NCBI GenBank assembly: GCA_963667505.2
Contig: OY763490.2
Coordinates: 3,348,001 to 3,412,000, forward strand
DNA: 64,000 nt
Origin: Aldehydirespirator sp963667505
GTDB lineage: Bacteria; Actinomycetota; Acidimicrobiia; Acidimicrobiales; Aldehydirespiratoraceae
Direction of reading: 5' to 3'
Shown here: positions 40,750 through 48,598 of the stretch, piece by piece
How the letters are laid out: each line of letters starts with the position of its first letter
Position numbering within the stretch: position 1 is the stretch's first letter
Translations under genes and position numbers: made by a program
The notes under the pieces: model-generated
What the model saw: the letters and a program-made list of their open reading frames with translations, nothing else
Databases searched by the model: none
What the model was told of the DNA's origin: nothing

Positions 40750-43254
40750 TCATCCATGATCGGCGTGTTCCGGCAGGAGTTCGCGCACGGCGTTGTCGAG
40801 TCTCCCGGTCACGCCTTGGTCGTGCAGTGCCTTCCGGATTTCCTTGCAAGCCTTCACCTGACCGGCACCGGCGAGGTCTGGCCTGTCGCGCACGGTGCAA
40901 GCGACCTGCTCAAGCGTCTCGCCTAGACGGGTGAGGCGTCGATGCAGCCGGTCATTCCGGTCATAACGGGGAATCGGAACTCGATACCAGAAGTGAGTGT
41001 GAAAGTCTCGGTCGGACTTCCGCGCGGCCCGGTACGCATCCTGTAGGGCGTCGGCGTTGAGCATCGCCACCAGGTATGCGGCCTCTGCGCCGCCGCGCGT
41101 CGGCAGCCAGTAGCAGGCGTCGTTGAGGACTATCCGGCCCTTGGCGCGAGCCGCCCTCAAGTACTGGCCCGACTTGTTGTACACCACCGTCCATGCCCTC
41201 GTCGTCTCGAGCTGTGCCGCCAGCCTTCCGTGGTAGTCGAGCATTCCGATCAGCGTGTCCGGGGTGGTGGACCCTCGCCCCTTGAAATCCGTGTAGCGAG
41301 CGTCGGCCCGGCACCAGAAGTCTCCGACTGGGGAGGTGTCGAGCGAGCCTGTATCGGTCATCGGGATCACGCAGTTCGTGAAACGGGCCGTGAAGCATCC
41401 GACGAGCAGGTTCTGCGAGAACGCTGCATCGGTCAGCCAGTGCTCGGGAATATTGCCTTGGATCACTCCCGCTTTGTTCCAGGGTCGTTGCGTGGACGGC
41501 TTAGTCGTCACGTTGGCGGTGCCGGGGGTGACTGGCATGACGCGGTCGACGACCACAAGGCAATGGGGCCTGAGGTTGGCGCCAGCGCGGGGCTCGCCCT
41601 CGCTGTTCTCCGAGACGTACTCCGAGCGTGCCGGAGCGCCCACATCCGCGGCCGTCGTCTCGACGAGCTTGCCGCGAACAGTCTCCCATGAGTCGTCACG
41701 GCCCGTCGTCTCGCCGTCCCTCACAGACAGAACGAGCCTCTCGCCACCGCCGGCCTCGCCGGTGAACCACACCGCCGACTTCGCCCCGGTGAACGGCGGT
41801 GGCCGAATCAGCGACAGATCGAGGGCTCCAGCTGCTGGCCGCTCGGCGCGGAACCTGGACCAGTTGTCTGCCGAGAGCGACGCCCGATTCACAACCCAGC
41901 CTGACGCGTGCGCGCCCGTGGACAGATAGAGATCCTCACAGCGGACGATGAACAGGGCGGCGATGTCGAAGCTGCCGACCGAGCCTGCTGCCGATCTCGA
42001 CACTCCGGACGCGTAAAGGTTGGCCTCGCGGATCATCAGATCCAGCGCCTCGCGCCGGTCCTCTACTTGTATTTCAGATATTCTCACCCAGGGCGGGTTC
42101 GCCACGATCCTGTCGACTTTCGTTTCAGCCAGTATCGCGGTGGACATGCCGCTCGCCCTTTGCCCCCCCTGATCGTCGGGCGACGGCGTGGCCAGACCGT
42201 CGCCCTGGTGTACCCGCAGCCCGTCCAGACCCGGCGACGGCACCGCAGGCAGGGCGCGCAGCAGCGTGGCTCGGGCAATCTCTACCGCGACTGGATGGAT
42301 GTCGATGCCCCACACGAGCCGCGCCGCGATATCGGCCTGCTGCTGTGGGGTCCAGTCGCTCGCGAAGCGACAGATTCGCTGGGCCGCGTGGAACAGGAAG
42401 GTCCCTGAACCGCAGGCGGGATCGAGCACGCCGATCCGTGGAGGCGGGCCTTCGGCGGAGCGCGCCGCAACGACGGCCCGCTTGCACCATTCGTCGTCAC
42501 AGACTCGCTCGACCACGAACTCTGCGAGCCAGTCCGGGGTGTAGTACTCCCCGAAGGACTTGCGGTGAATCGGATTGATGACGGCCTCGTACATGCCGCG
42601 CAGGACATCGCGGGGCCGGGCCCGCCAGTCGAAGCTGTCGGCAGCGGCGAAGACGTCGGCCGCCCATTGCTCACCGTCCGGTGTGAGCACGGCCCACGAC
42701 ACGAACCCGTCGTCGAAGGCGGCCACTACCAGATCTCGGTCGGTTTCCGATGGAGCGCCGTTGAGCGTCGTGACCACCGCGCGCGCAACAGCCACAAGGA
42801 AGGTGTGCTGCACGAACAGCTCGGCGGCGTCGGACTCCGCGGGCACCATTCCCGATCCCTTGAGCATGTCGTACCAGAGCGCCCTCTGGGTCTTGCGGGC
42901 TCTGGTCGCCCTGGCTCCGGCCTGCCCGGAATTGGCCATGACTCGCAGGCGTGCCAGGTACGGCGCGAACACCGTCGTGTACGGGTCAGAGGGTACGGCA
43001 GGCTTTCCCTGGTCTGGGTGTAGCCGTTGCGGGTCGCTGGCGCGCCCGGGGCGCTTGGTGTCGAACAGTGCCCGCGCCGTAGGACACCTCAAGTCCGGCT
43101 GGACCCCGGCCACGGTCTCCCTCGTGACGGTGTCGGCCGCGCCGAGAGCCTTCAGCAGCGCAGCCAGAGCGGACTCGACGTTGCCCTCGCTCGCGGCCGC
43201 GCCGAGAACAGCGCTGGCGGCATCCACTTGCATCTGTGTCAAGTTCGCAGCCAT
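40750..43254 (-). CDS. N6-adenine DNA methyltransferase, type IIG/Eco57I-like
   Basis: The 834-residue protein starts at the ATG at 43254 after GGAGGTGGAGCCCACG; an upstream ATG at 43401 would add 49 Arg-rich residues. Methyltransferase motifs are the FGEYYTPDWL region (234-243), DPACGSGTFL (278-287, motif I) and NPPW (386-389, motif IV), which identify an N6-adenine methylase of the type I/IIG group. The C-terminal region has AAYLVAMLNADALQDAYR and HFWYRVPIPRYD, typical of a target-recognition module. I see no nuclease PD-(D/E)xK motif in the N-terminal 230 residues and no neighbouring restriction gene. It could be an orphan methylase or a divergent defence component. Confidence 0.88.
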   Translation of the reverse strand: MAANLTQMQVDAASAVLGAAASEGNVESALAALLKALGAADTVTRETVAGVQPDLRCPTARALFDTKRPGRASDPQRLHPDQGKPAVPSDPYTTVFAPYLARLRVMANSGQAGARATRARKTQRALWYDMLKGSGMVPAESDAAELFVQHTFLVAVARAVVTTLNGAPSETDRDLVVAAFDDGFVSWAVLTPDGEQWAADVFAAADSFDWRARPRDVLRGMYEAVINPIHRKSFGEYYTPDWLAEFVVERVCDDEWCKRAVVAARSAEGPPPRIGVLDPACGSGTFLFHAAQRICRFASDWTPQQQADIAARLVWGIDIHPVAVEIARATLLRALPAVPSPGLDGLRVHQGDGLATPSPDDQGGQRASGMSTAILAETKVDRIVANPPWVRISEIQVEDRREALDLMIREANLYASGVSRSAAGSVGSFDIAALFIVRCEDLYLSTGAHASGWVVNRASLSADNWSRFRAERPAAGALDLSLIRPPPFTGAKSAVWFTGEAGGGERLVLSVRDGETTGRDDSWETVRGKLVETTAADVGAPARSEYVSENSEGEPRAGANLRPHCLVVVDRVMPVTPGTANVTTKPSTQRPWNKAGVIQGNIPEHWLTDAAFSQNLLVGCFTARFTNCVIPMTDTGSLDTSPVGDFWCRADARYTDFKGRGSTTPDTLIGMLDYHGRLAAQLETTRAWTVVYNKSGQYLRAARAKGRIVLNDACYWLPTRGGAEAAYLVAMLNADALQDAYRAARKSDRDFHTHFWYRVPIPRYDRNDRLHRRLTRLGETLEQVACTVRDRPDLAGAGQVKACKEIRKALHDQGVTGRLDNAVRELLPEHADHG

Positions 43255-43574
43255 CGTGGGCTCCACCTCCGCACACGACCCTTCCAGGGCAGTATGACGG
43301 CGGCGACCACCGCCATCGCGTATTTGACGGGCCGAGACCTGCCTGGCGGACACGTCGTGCGAGCGGGGCGGCTCCGGTGCCACGTCAGTGTGCTCTGCCA
43401 ACCGGGGCCGCCCCGACTGCTGCCTGCAAATAGCTCCTAGCAGCTACTGTGCAACCTTGTGTAGCCATAGCTGCATTCCCTGGCGACTGCCGCGGCCGGT
43501 CATGCGGTCGAAGGTATGGCGTCTGCCGGTTGCGGTAGCGTCCGGCTTGTCTTGACCGGTTCGAGAGGAGAGCG
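43255..43574. promoter_or_regulatory. Divergent intergenic region (methyltransferase / aminotransferase)
   Basis: These 320 bases contain a moderately AT-rich patch around 43425-43475 (GCAAATAGCTCCTAGCAGCTACTG), which suits a promoter. The aminotransferase is preceded by GAGAGGAGAGCG. A small inverted repeat AGCT-rich motif TAGCTCCTAGCAGCTA is visible near 43430. No other gene is seen here. Confidence 0.35.
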
Positions 43575-45032
43575 ATGAGCGAGACGATGTTCCCGGAGGC
43601 GGTCCCTGCGGTCGTGCAGTCGGCGCCCAGCCGATTCGACGCTTACGACACCGCCGACCTGTGGCGCAAGGACGTGGACCACTACATCCATCCGTTCACC
43701 GACTACGAGGTGTGGAGGGAGGAGGGCGCGCTGGTGATGGCCGAGTCCGAGGGGGCCTACGTCTACGACTCCGACGGCCGGCGCTACCTCGACGCCCAAG
43801 GCGGGCTGTGGTGCGTGAACGCCGGCTACGGCCGGGCTGAGATCGCCGACGCCATGGCTGCGCAGGCCCGCAGGCTGGCCTACTACTCGCCATTCGTCAG
43901 CACCACCTCGGTGCCGGGCGCAACCCTGGCCCACAAGCTGGTCTCGCTGGCGCCGAGAAGCCTCAACCACGCCTTCTTCGGAATGTCGGGCTCGGACGCC
44001 AACGACACCGCGGTGCGGATCATCCACTTCTACTTCAACCAGCTCGGCCAGCCGAACCGCAAGACCATAATCACCAGAGTCAACGGCTACCACGGCTCCA
44101 GCTACCTGGCCATGTCGCTCACCGGGGTGGCCCACGACCACATCGGCTTCGACATCGTCGGCGAGCCGCTCATCGCCCGGGTGTCGGGCCCCGACCTGTA
44201 CCGCCGTCCCGACGGCATGTCGCCCACCGAGTACACCGAGCACCTGGTGGACGAGTTCCGGGCCAAGATCGCCGAGATCGGCCCCGAGAATGTGGCCGCC
44301 TTCCTGGCCGAGCCAGTCATGGGCGCGGGCGGGGTGCTGGTGCCCCCGCCCGGATACCTGCCCGCCATGCGCGAGGTCTGCCGCGAGCACGGGATCCTCT
44401 ACGTATCCGACGAGGTGGTGACCGCCTTCGGGCGCCTCGGGCACTTCTTTGCCAGCTCTGACGAGTTCGGCATCCAGCCCGACATCGTCAACTGCGCCAA
44501 GGGCCTCACCTCCGGCTACGCGCCTCTGTCGGCCACGCTGCTGTCCGACGAGATCTACGACGTGATCTCGGTGCCGCAAGAGCCCGGCGCGCTGTTCGCC
44601 CACGGCTACACCTACTCCGGGCATCCGGTGTCGTGCGCGGCCGCGCTGGCCAACATCGAGATCTTCGAGCGCGAGGACCTCTGCGGCCACGTCCGCACCG
44701 TCGGCCCCTACTTCGAGGAGCGCCTGCGCACCCTGGCCGACCTGCCCATCGTCGGCGACGTGCGTGGCAAGTGCTTCATGATGTGCGTCGAGAACGTGGC
44801 CGACAAGGACACCAAGGAGATGTTCCCGCCCGAGGTGGGCATCGGACGGCGCATCTCCGACGCCTGCGATGCCCGCGGCCTGCTGGTGCGCCCCATCGGC
44901 CGCCTCAACGTGCTGTCGCCGCCGCTGATCCTGACCACCGAGCAGATCGACTGGCTGGTCGACACTCTGAGGGCTGGAATCGAGGAGGTCATGGCCGGCC
45001 TGGAGCGGGAGGGCCTCTGGAGCAGTCGGTAG
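43575..45032 (+). CDS. Class III aminotransferase (omega-amino acid/pyruvate type)
   Basis: The 485-residue PLP enzyme has GYHGSSYLAMSLTG, SDEVVTAFGRLG (Asp279) and CAKGLTSGYAPLSA with Lys309 as PLP lysine. The N-terminal HPFTDYEVW and GLWCVNAGYGR match omega-amino-acid:pyruvate aminotransferases. It may process a beta- or omega-amino acid released by the neighbouring amidase pathway. The start has a clear RBS (GAGAGGAGAGCG). Confidence 0.92.
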   Translation: MSETMFPEAVPAVVQSAPSRFDAYDTADLWRKDVDHYIHPFTDYEVWREEGALVMAESEGAYVYDSDGRRYLDAQGGLWCVNAGYGRAEIADAMAAQARRLAYYSPFVSTTSVPGATLAHKLVSLAPRSLNHAFFGMSGSDANDTAVRIIHFYFNQLGQPNRKTIITRVNGYHGSSYLAMSLTGVAHDHIGFDIVGEPLIARVSGPDLYRRPDGMSPTEYTEHLVDEFRAKIAEIGPENVAAFLAEPVMGAGGVLVPPPGYLPAMREVCREHGILYVSDEVVTAFGRLGHFFASSDEFGIQPDIVNCAKGLTSGYAPLSATLLSDEIYDVISVPQEPGALFAHGYTYSGHPVSCAAALANIEIFEREDLCGHVRTVGPYFEERLRTLADLPIVGDVRGKCFMMCVENVADKDTKEMFPPEVGIGRRISDACDARGLLVRPIGRLNVLSPPLILTTEQIDWLVDTLRAGIEEVMAGLEREGLWSSR

Positions 45033-45077
45033 CGGCAGAAGTTGACAAACGCCGCCTGGTTCCCAACGATCAGTCCT

Positions 45078-46103
45078 GTGACGGTCAGACTGGAAGCAGA
45101 GATCTCGCCGGGCATGAGCCCGGGCGACTTCGTGGATCTGGCGGTGCGCTGCGAGCGGGCCGGGTTCGATCGTTTCGGCGTGTCCGACGTGGTGTTCTGG
45201 CCCGACTGCTTCGTGCTGCAGGGGCTGATAGCGCAGGCCACCAGCCGGATCCACATCGGCTCTATGGTCACGAACCCCTACTCGCGCCATCCGGCCATGC
45301 TGGCCGGAGCGGTGGCGACGCTTCAGGAGCTGTCGGGCGGCCGGATGTTCCTCGGCATCGGCGTGGGGGCCGGGCTGGAGGACCTGCGGATCGACTATCC
45401 GAGGCCAGTGCGGGCTCTGCGCGAGGCCATCACGGGCATCAGGGGGCTGCTGGCCGGCGAGACGGTCGACCTTGACGGCGAGATGTTCCCCATCGACAAC
45501 GGCCGCATGGTGCGGCCCCCCGAGGCGCCGGTGCCGATCTCGGTGGGCAGCCGCAGCCACCAAGTGATGCGGCTTGCGGGCGAGCTGGCCGACATCGCCT
45601 TGGTCGGGGCTCGCCACTTCACGCCCTACATCGCCCAGCAGTATCGGCAGTGGCTGGCCGAGGGCGCGTCCCGATCTGGCCGAGATATTGCCGACATCGA
45701 GGTCGCGCCCCGGCTCACGCTGTGCGTCTCGTCCGACGGCGACCTGGCCCGGCGGTCGGTGGTGCGCTATGTGGCCCACTACCTGGCCATCATCCGACCC
45801 TCCGAGATCGCCCCGGACCGGCTGGCCGCCATCGACGCGGCCCTGGAACGGGCCACAGGCTGGTACTTCGACCTCGGCCGCTTCGACCCGCCGGAGCTGT
45901 TCGACCTCGTGACCGAGGACTGGATCCGCCGCTACGCCATCGTGGGCGCGCCGTCGGAGATCCCCGAGCAGGTCAGGGCGGTGACGAGCCTCGGCTTCAC
46001 CAGCGCCAGCTTCAACCTGGCTGCAGTCATGCGCTCGTCTATGGCCGCGGGTCTGGCCGAGACCATCGACGGCTTCGCCTCGGTGATCGACGACTGCCGT
46101 TAG
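45078..46103 (+). CDS. LLM class F420-dependent oxidoreductase
   Basis: The luciferase-like protein has DLAVRCERAGFDRFGVSD, MVTNPYSRHPAMLAGAVATLQELSGGR and LGIGVGAG. The GTG at 45078 (341 residues) is preferred because it aligns with the family N-terminus; an upstream TTG at 45042 would add 12 residues. No flavin reductase is adjacent. Its 3' end is repeated in tandem downstream (46101-46227). Confidence 0.86.
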   Translation: MTVRLEAEISPGMSPGDFVDLAVRCERAGFDRFGVSDVVFWPDCFVLQGLIAQATSRIHIGSMVTNPYSRHPAMLAGAVATLQELSGGRMFLGIGVGAGLEDLRIDYPRPVRALREAITGIRGLLAGETVDLDGEMFPIDNGRMVRPPEAPVPISVGSRSHQVMRLAGELADIALVGARHFTPYIAQQYRQWLAEGASRSGRDIADIEVAPRLTLCVSSDGDLARRSVVRYVAHYLAIIRPSEIAPDRLAAIDAALERATGWYFDLGRFDPPELFDLVTEDWIRRYAIVGAPSEIPEQVRAVTSLGFTSASFNLAAVMRSSMAAGLAETIDGFASVIDDCR

Positions 46104-46227
46104 TCGCTTTCGGGGCTCAGGTCGCCGCGACTCCTGTTGGTCGCTCTGGGCTCAGGTCGCCGCGACTGCCGTTGGTCGCTCTGGGCTCAGGTCGCCGCGA
46201 CTGCCGTTGGGGGCTTTCGGGGCTCAG
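46101..46227. repeat. Tandem repeat array, period about 35 bases
   Basis: Units at 46101-46137 (37 bases), 46138-46172 and 46173-46207 (35 bases each), plus a 20-base partial at 46208, share GGGCTCAGGTCGCCGCGACT. The preceding gene ends with CGACTGCCGTTAG, matching the tail of the unit, so the repeat seems to have grown from the gene's 3' end. It fills the gap between two convergent genes and overlaps the stop of the next one. Confidence 0.85.
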
Positions 46228-46613
46228 GCCTGGCCGGTCTGGCGCAGGAAGGTGAGGCTGTCGAAATAGTCGGTGCGGCGTTCGATCAAGCCGTCGCGCA
46301 CCGTGAGGCGCATCACTCCCCGGAGCTCGAAGGGCGTGTCGTCCGCCCGGGCCCGCATCACGTAGGCGGCTGCCACCCGGTCGCCCTCGACGAGGATCTC
46401 CTCGGGCTCGTAGGTCAGTCCGACGAAGGTCGTCAAGAACTCACCCAGGCGCTGCAGGTACTCGGCCCTGCCCTCGCTGGGCGCGCCCAGCGCGCTGGTG
46501 TGGACGTTGGAGAAGCCTTCGCTCACATGGGCGGCCACCGCAAGCGGGTCGCCTGAGGCGAACGACGCCAGGTACGAGGCCGCGACCTCCCGAGGCTGAC
46601 GAGCCGCGCCCAC
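46224..46613 (-). CDS. SnoaL-like/NTF2-fold polyketide cyclase family protein
   Basis: The 129-residue protein has EVAASYLASFASGDPLAVAAHVSEGFSNV at the N-terminus and a beta-rich end (ELRGVMRLTVRDGLIERRTDYFDSLTFL), typical of NTF2-like SnoaL proteins. These bind small hydrophobic ligands or act as cyclases and isomerases. The start is a GTG at 46613; it follows the VOC stop at 46628 with 14 bases between, so it is in the same operon. No sign that it acts on the distant PKS product. Confidence 0.75.
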   Translation of the reverse strand: MGAARQPREVAASYLASFASGDPLAVAAHVSEGFSNVHTSALGAPSEGRAEYLQRLGEFLTTFVGLTYEPEEILVEGDRVAAAYVMRARADDTPFELRGVMRLTVRDGLIERRTDYFDSLTFLRQTGQA

Positions 46614-46627
46614 AGGCTCGGAGATGC

Positions 46628-47107
46628 TCAGCGCATCACCTTCTGGGCGTGAGCGTAGACGCCCTGGTCGTGGCTGAGCTCGATCATGTTGCCGTCGGGG
46701 TCGCTGATCATGCAGATGTAGCCGATGGGCGGGGGCATGTCGGTGGGCGGCATGGCCAGGCATCCCTGCGCCTCGGCTTGGGCCGCGGCCGCGTCAAGCT
46801 CCTCCCGGCTTGTGAGCTCCACTCCCAGGTGGGCGAACGGCGCCAGGGTGGCGATGGGGGCGTCCTTGAACGGGTCGGACTCGGGGAAGAACTGGGCCAG
46901 CACCAGGATGAACGGCTTGTCGGGCGAGTCGTCGTGGCCCAGCCAGGCGCCGTAGCCGTCGGCGTCCTCGCGCTTGTCCAGCAGCTTGAGCGGCGTGTGG
47001 GTGGTGTACCAGCCGATACTGGCGTCTATGTCCTTGACCCGCAGCGCCACATGGGTCCACCGGGCGTGGGGCGGATGGACGGAGTAGGTGTCGGTCGTTT
47101 CGCTCAT
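46628..47107 (-). CDS. VOC family protein
   Basis: The 159-residue VOC protein has THVALRVKDIDASIGWYTTHT and LGVELTSREELDAAAAQA, and ends with PIGYICMISDPDGNMIELS. It is strongly similar in layout and end motif to the VOC protein at 26592. Gene order VOC-VOC-SnoaL on the minus strand looks operonic. Confidence 0.84.
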   Translation of the reverse strand: MSETTDTYSVHPPHARWTHVALRVKDIDASIGWYTTHTPLKLLDKREDADGYGAWLGHDDSPDKPFILVLAQFFPESDPFKDAPIATLAPFAHLGVELTSREELDAAAAQAEAQGCLAMPPTDMPPPIGYICMISDPDGNMIELSHDQGVYAHAQKVMR

Positions 47108-47114
47108 GGCGGCT

Positions 47115-47612
47115 CTACTCCGCGGTCCATCCGTCGGGGAGCTGAGGGTCGTCGCCGCCGTAGGTCCACAGCACCAGAGTGTTGCCCCATGGATCCTTGA
47201 AGGCGTTGTTCCTCCCGTTGAACTCGCCGAAGTAGTGGTGCCGCCAAAGCTCGGTGGCGCCGTTTGCGATGGCCCGGTCCGAGATCGCGTCCATCTCGTA
47301 GTCGGCCGAGACCAGGATCCAGACCCGCACCGTATGGCCGTCGCGGCTCAGATGCCTCGGCTCGAGCCCGTCCTCGGTGGGGTGAGGCCGGCGGTTGGCC
47401 ACGTTGGTGATCCCCATGTGGAGGTTGCCGGTGGGGCCCTGCGTCCCGTCGGGCAGCTTGAAGTTCTGGCCGGGCACGATCCGGTAGAAGGAGCCCGCGG
47501 GCCGGGGCTCCACCTCCCAGCCGAACACGTCGCGGTAGAAGTCCGCAGCCTTCTCCGGCTCGTCCGTGGGAAAGTCGATGAAGATGAGAGTGTTGGGGTA
47601 GGGCTCGGTCAT
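47115..47612 (-). CDS. VOC family protein
   Basis: The 165-residue protein has FIDFPTDEPEKAADFYRDVFG at the first module and FKDPWGNTLVLWTYGG at the end, resembling the VOC protein at 26112. Seven bases separate it from the next VOC gene, so they are co-transcribed. It may bind an F420-pathway or aromatic intermediate; ligand unknown. Confidence 0.84.
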   Translation of the reverse strand: MTEPYPNTLIFIDFPTDEPEKAADFYRDVFGWEVEPRPAGSFYRIVPGQNFKLPDGTQGPTGNLHMGITNVANRRPHPTEDGLEPRHLSRDGHTVRVWILVSADYEMDAISDRAIANGATELWRHHYFGEFNGRNNAFKDPWGNTLVLWTYGGDDPQLPDGWTAE

Positions 47613-47754
47613 GGATGCGCTCCCGGAGCTGGCGGCATGGGCGGGAAACTCAACCTAGCAAGCCGCCTCCAGGCCGCATAACCCGGCCACCGCGGCGGGC
47701 GAGGCTTCAACGGGCGCCGACGGGGGCCGTCGCAGGCTCGCCCTGCCCGGGCCG

Positions 47755-48591
47755 TCAGCGCAGGCGGGGCTCTATGCGCTTGCCCTCGGCGAACGCGGTC
47801 TGGCCCTCGGCCATGGACTCGACGCTGGTGCCGGTGGTGAGGATCGACGGGGCCATCGCCAAGGCGTCCAGCCGGCCCATGTCGCTGGCGGCCCAGATCG
47901 CTCGCAGCGAGCCCTGCACCGCGTCGGGAGGCTGCGAGCCGATGATCTCGGCCAGCCGGTCTGCGGCGTCGTGCAGGTCGTCGAAGGGCACCACCTCCGA
48001 CACCAGGCCGATGCGATGGGCGGTCGCCGCGGTCATGCGCTCGTGGTTGCCCAGCAGAGTCAGGCGCAGGATCTCCCCCAGCGGCATGCGCTGGGCCATC
48101 TTGATCGGCTCGTACACGGCGGCCATGCCGTAGGTGACGTGGGGGTCGAAGAAGGTGGCGTGCTCGGCCGCGATGATGATGTCGCACTCCGCGATCAGGT
48201 AGAAGGCCCCGCCGCAGCAGATGCCGTTGACTGCGGCCACCACCGGCTTCCACAGGTCGCACGCCTTGGGTCCCAGGTCGTCTCCGGGATCGTCGTACAT
48301 GTAGTCGTTGGAAGTACCGTAGAGATGTTTGCCGCCGGCCAGCGCAGGCATGTCGGCGTTGCGGTCGATGCCCGCGCAGAATGCCTGGTCGCCAGTGGCG
48401 GTGAGCACCACCACCCGCACCTCGTCGATGGCTCGAAGGGCCCGCCAAGTGGTCCGCAACTCTTGGCGCATACGGTCGTCGAAGGCGTTGAGCGCGTGGG
48501 GCCGGTCGAGCAGCACCCGGCACACGCGGCCGACGACATCGACTCTGATCGTCTCGAACCGCTCGGGCTCGAAGGACGAGGGCTGGCGCAC
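47755..48591 (-). CDS. Enoyl-CoA hydratase/isomerase family protein
   Basis: This 278-residue crotonase-fold protein has FCAGIDRNAD (oxyanion hole 1) and VNGICCGGAFYL (oxyanion hole 2). Around the active site, CDIIIAAEHATFFDPHVTYG lacks the second Glu of classic hydratases, so it may be an isomerase, hydrolase or other crotonase. The start is GTG at 48591. It is located eight bases after the substrate-binding lipoprotein stop. Confidence 0.87.
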   Translation of the reverse strand: MRQPSSFEPERFETIRVDVVGRVCRVLLDRPHALNAFDDRMRQELRTTWRALRAIDEVRVVVLTATGDQAFCAGIDRNADMPALAGGKHLYGTSNDYMYDDPGDDLGPKACDLWKPVVAAVNGICCGGAFYLIAECDIIIAAEHATFFDPHVTYGMAAVYEPIKMAQRMPLGEILRLTLLGNHERMTAATAHRIGLVSEVVPFDDLHDAADRLAEIIGSQPPDAVQGSLRAIWAASDMGRLDALAMAPSILTTGTSVESMAEGQTAFAEGKRIEPRLR

Positions 48592-48598
48592 CGCTAGC

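Noticed and set aside
40690..40926. Small plus-strand frame opposite the DNA methyltransferase C-terminus
   Set aside because: It has no RBS, is antisense to a conserved C-terminal region, and shows no domain pattern.
43500..45779. Very long open frame on the minus strand opposite the aminotransferase and luciferase-like genes
   Set aside because: It is an antisense shadow of GC-rich coding DNA: His/Arg/Gly-rich and without any domain pattern.
46101..46227. Tandem repeats resembling a small CRISPR array
   Set aside because: Units are directly adjacent without unique spacers, they match a gene end, and no cas genes are present.
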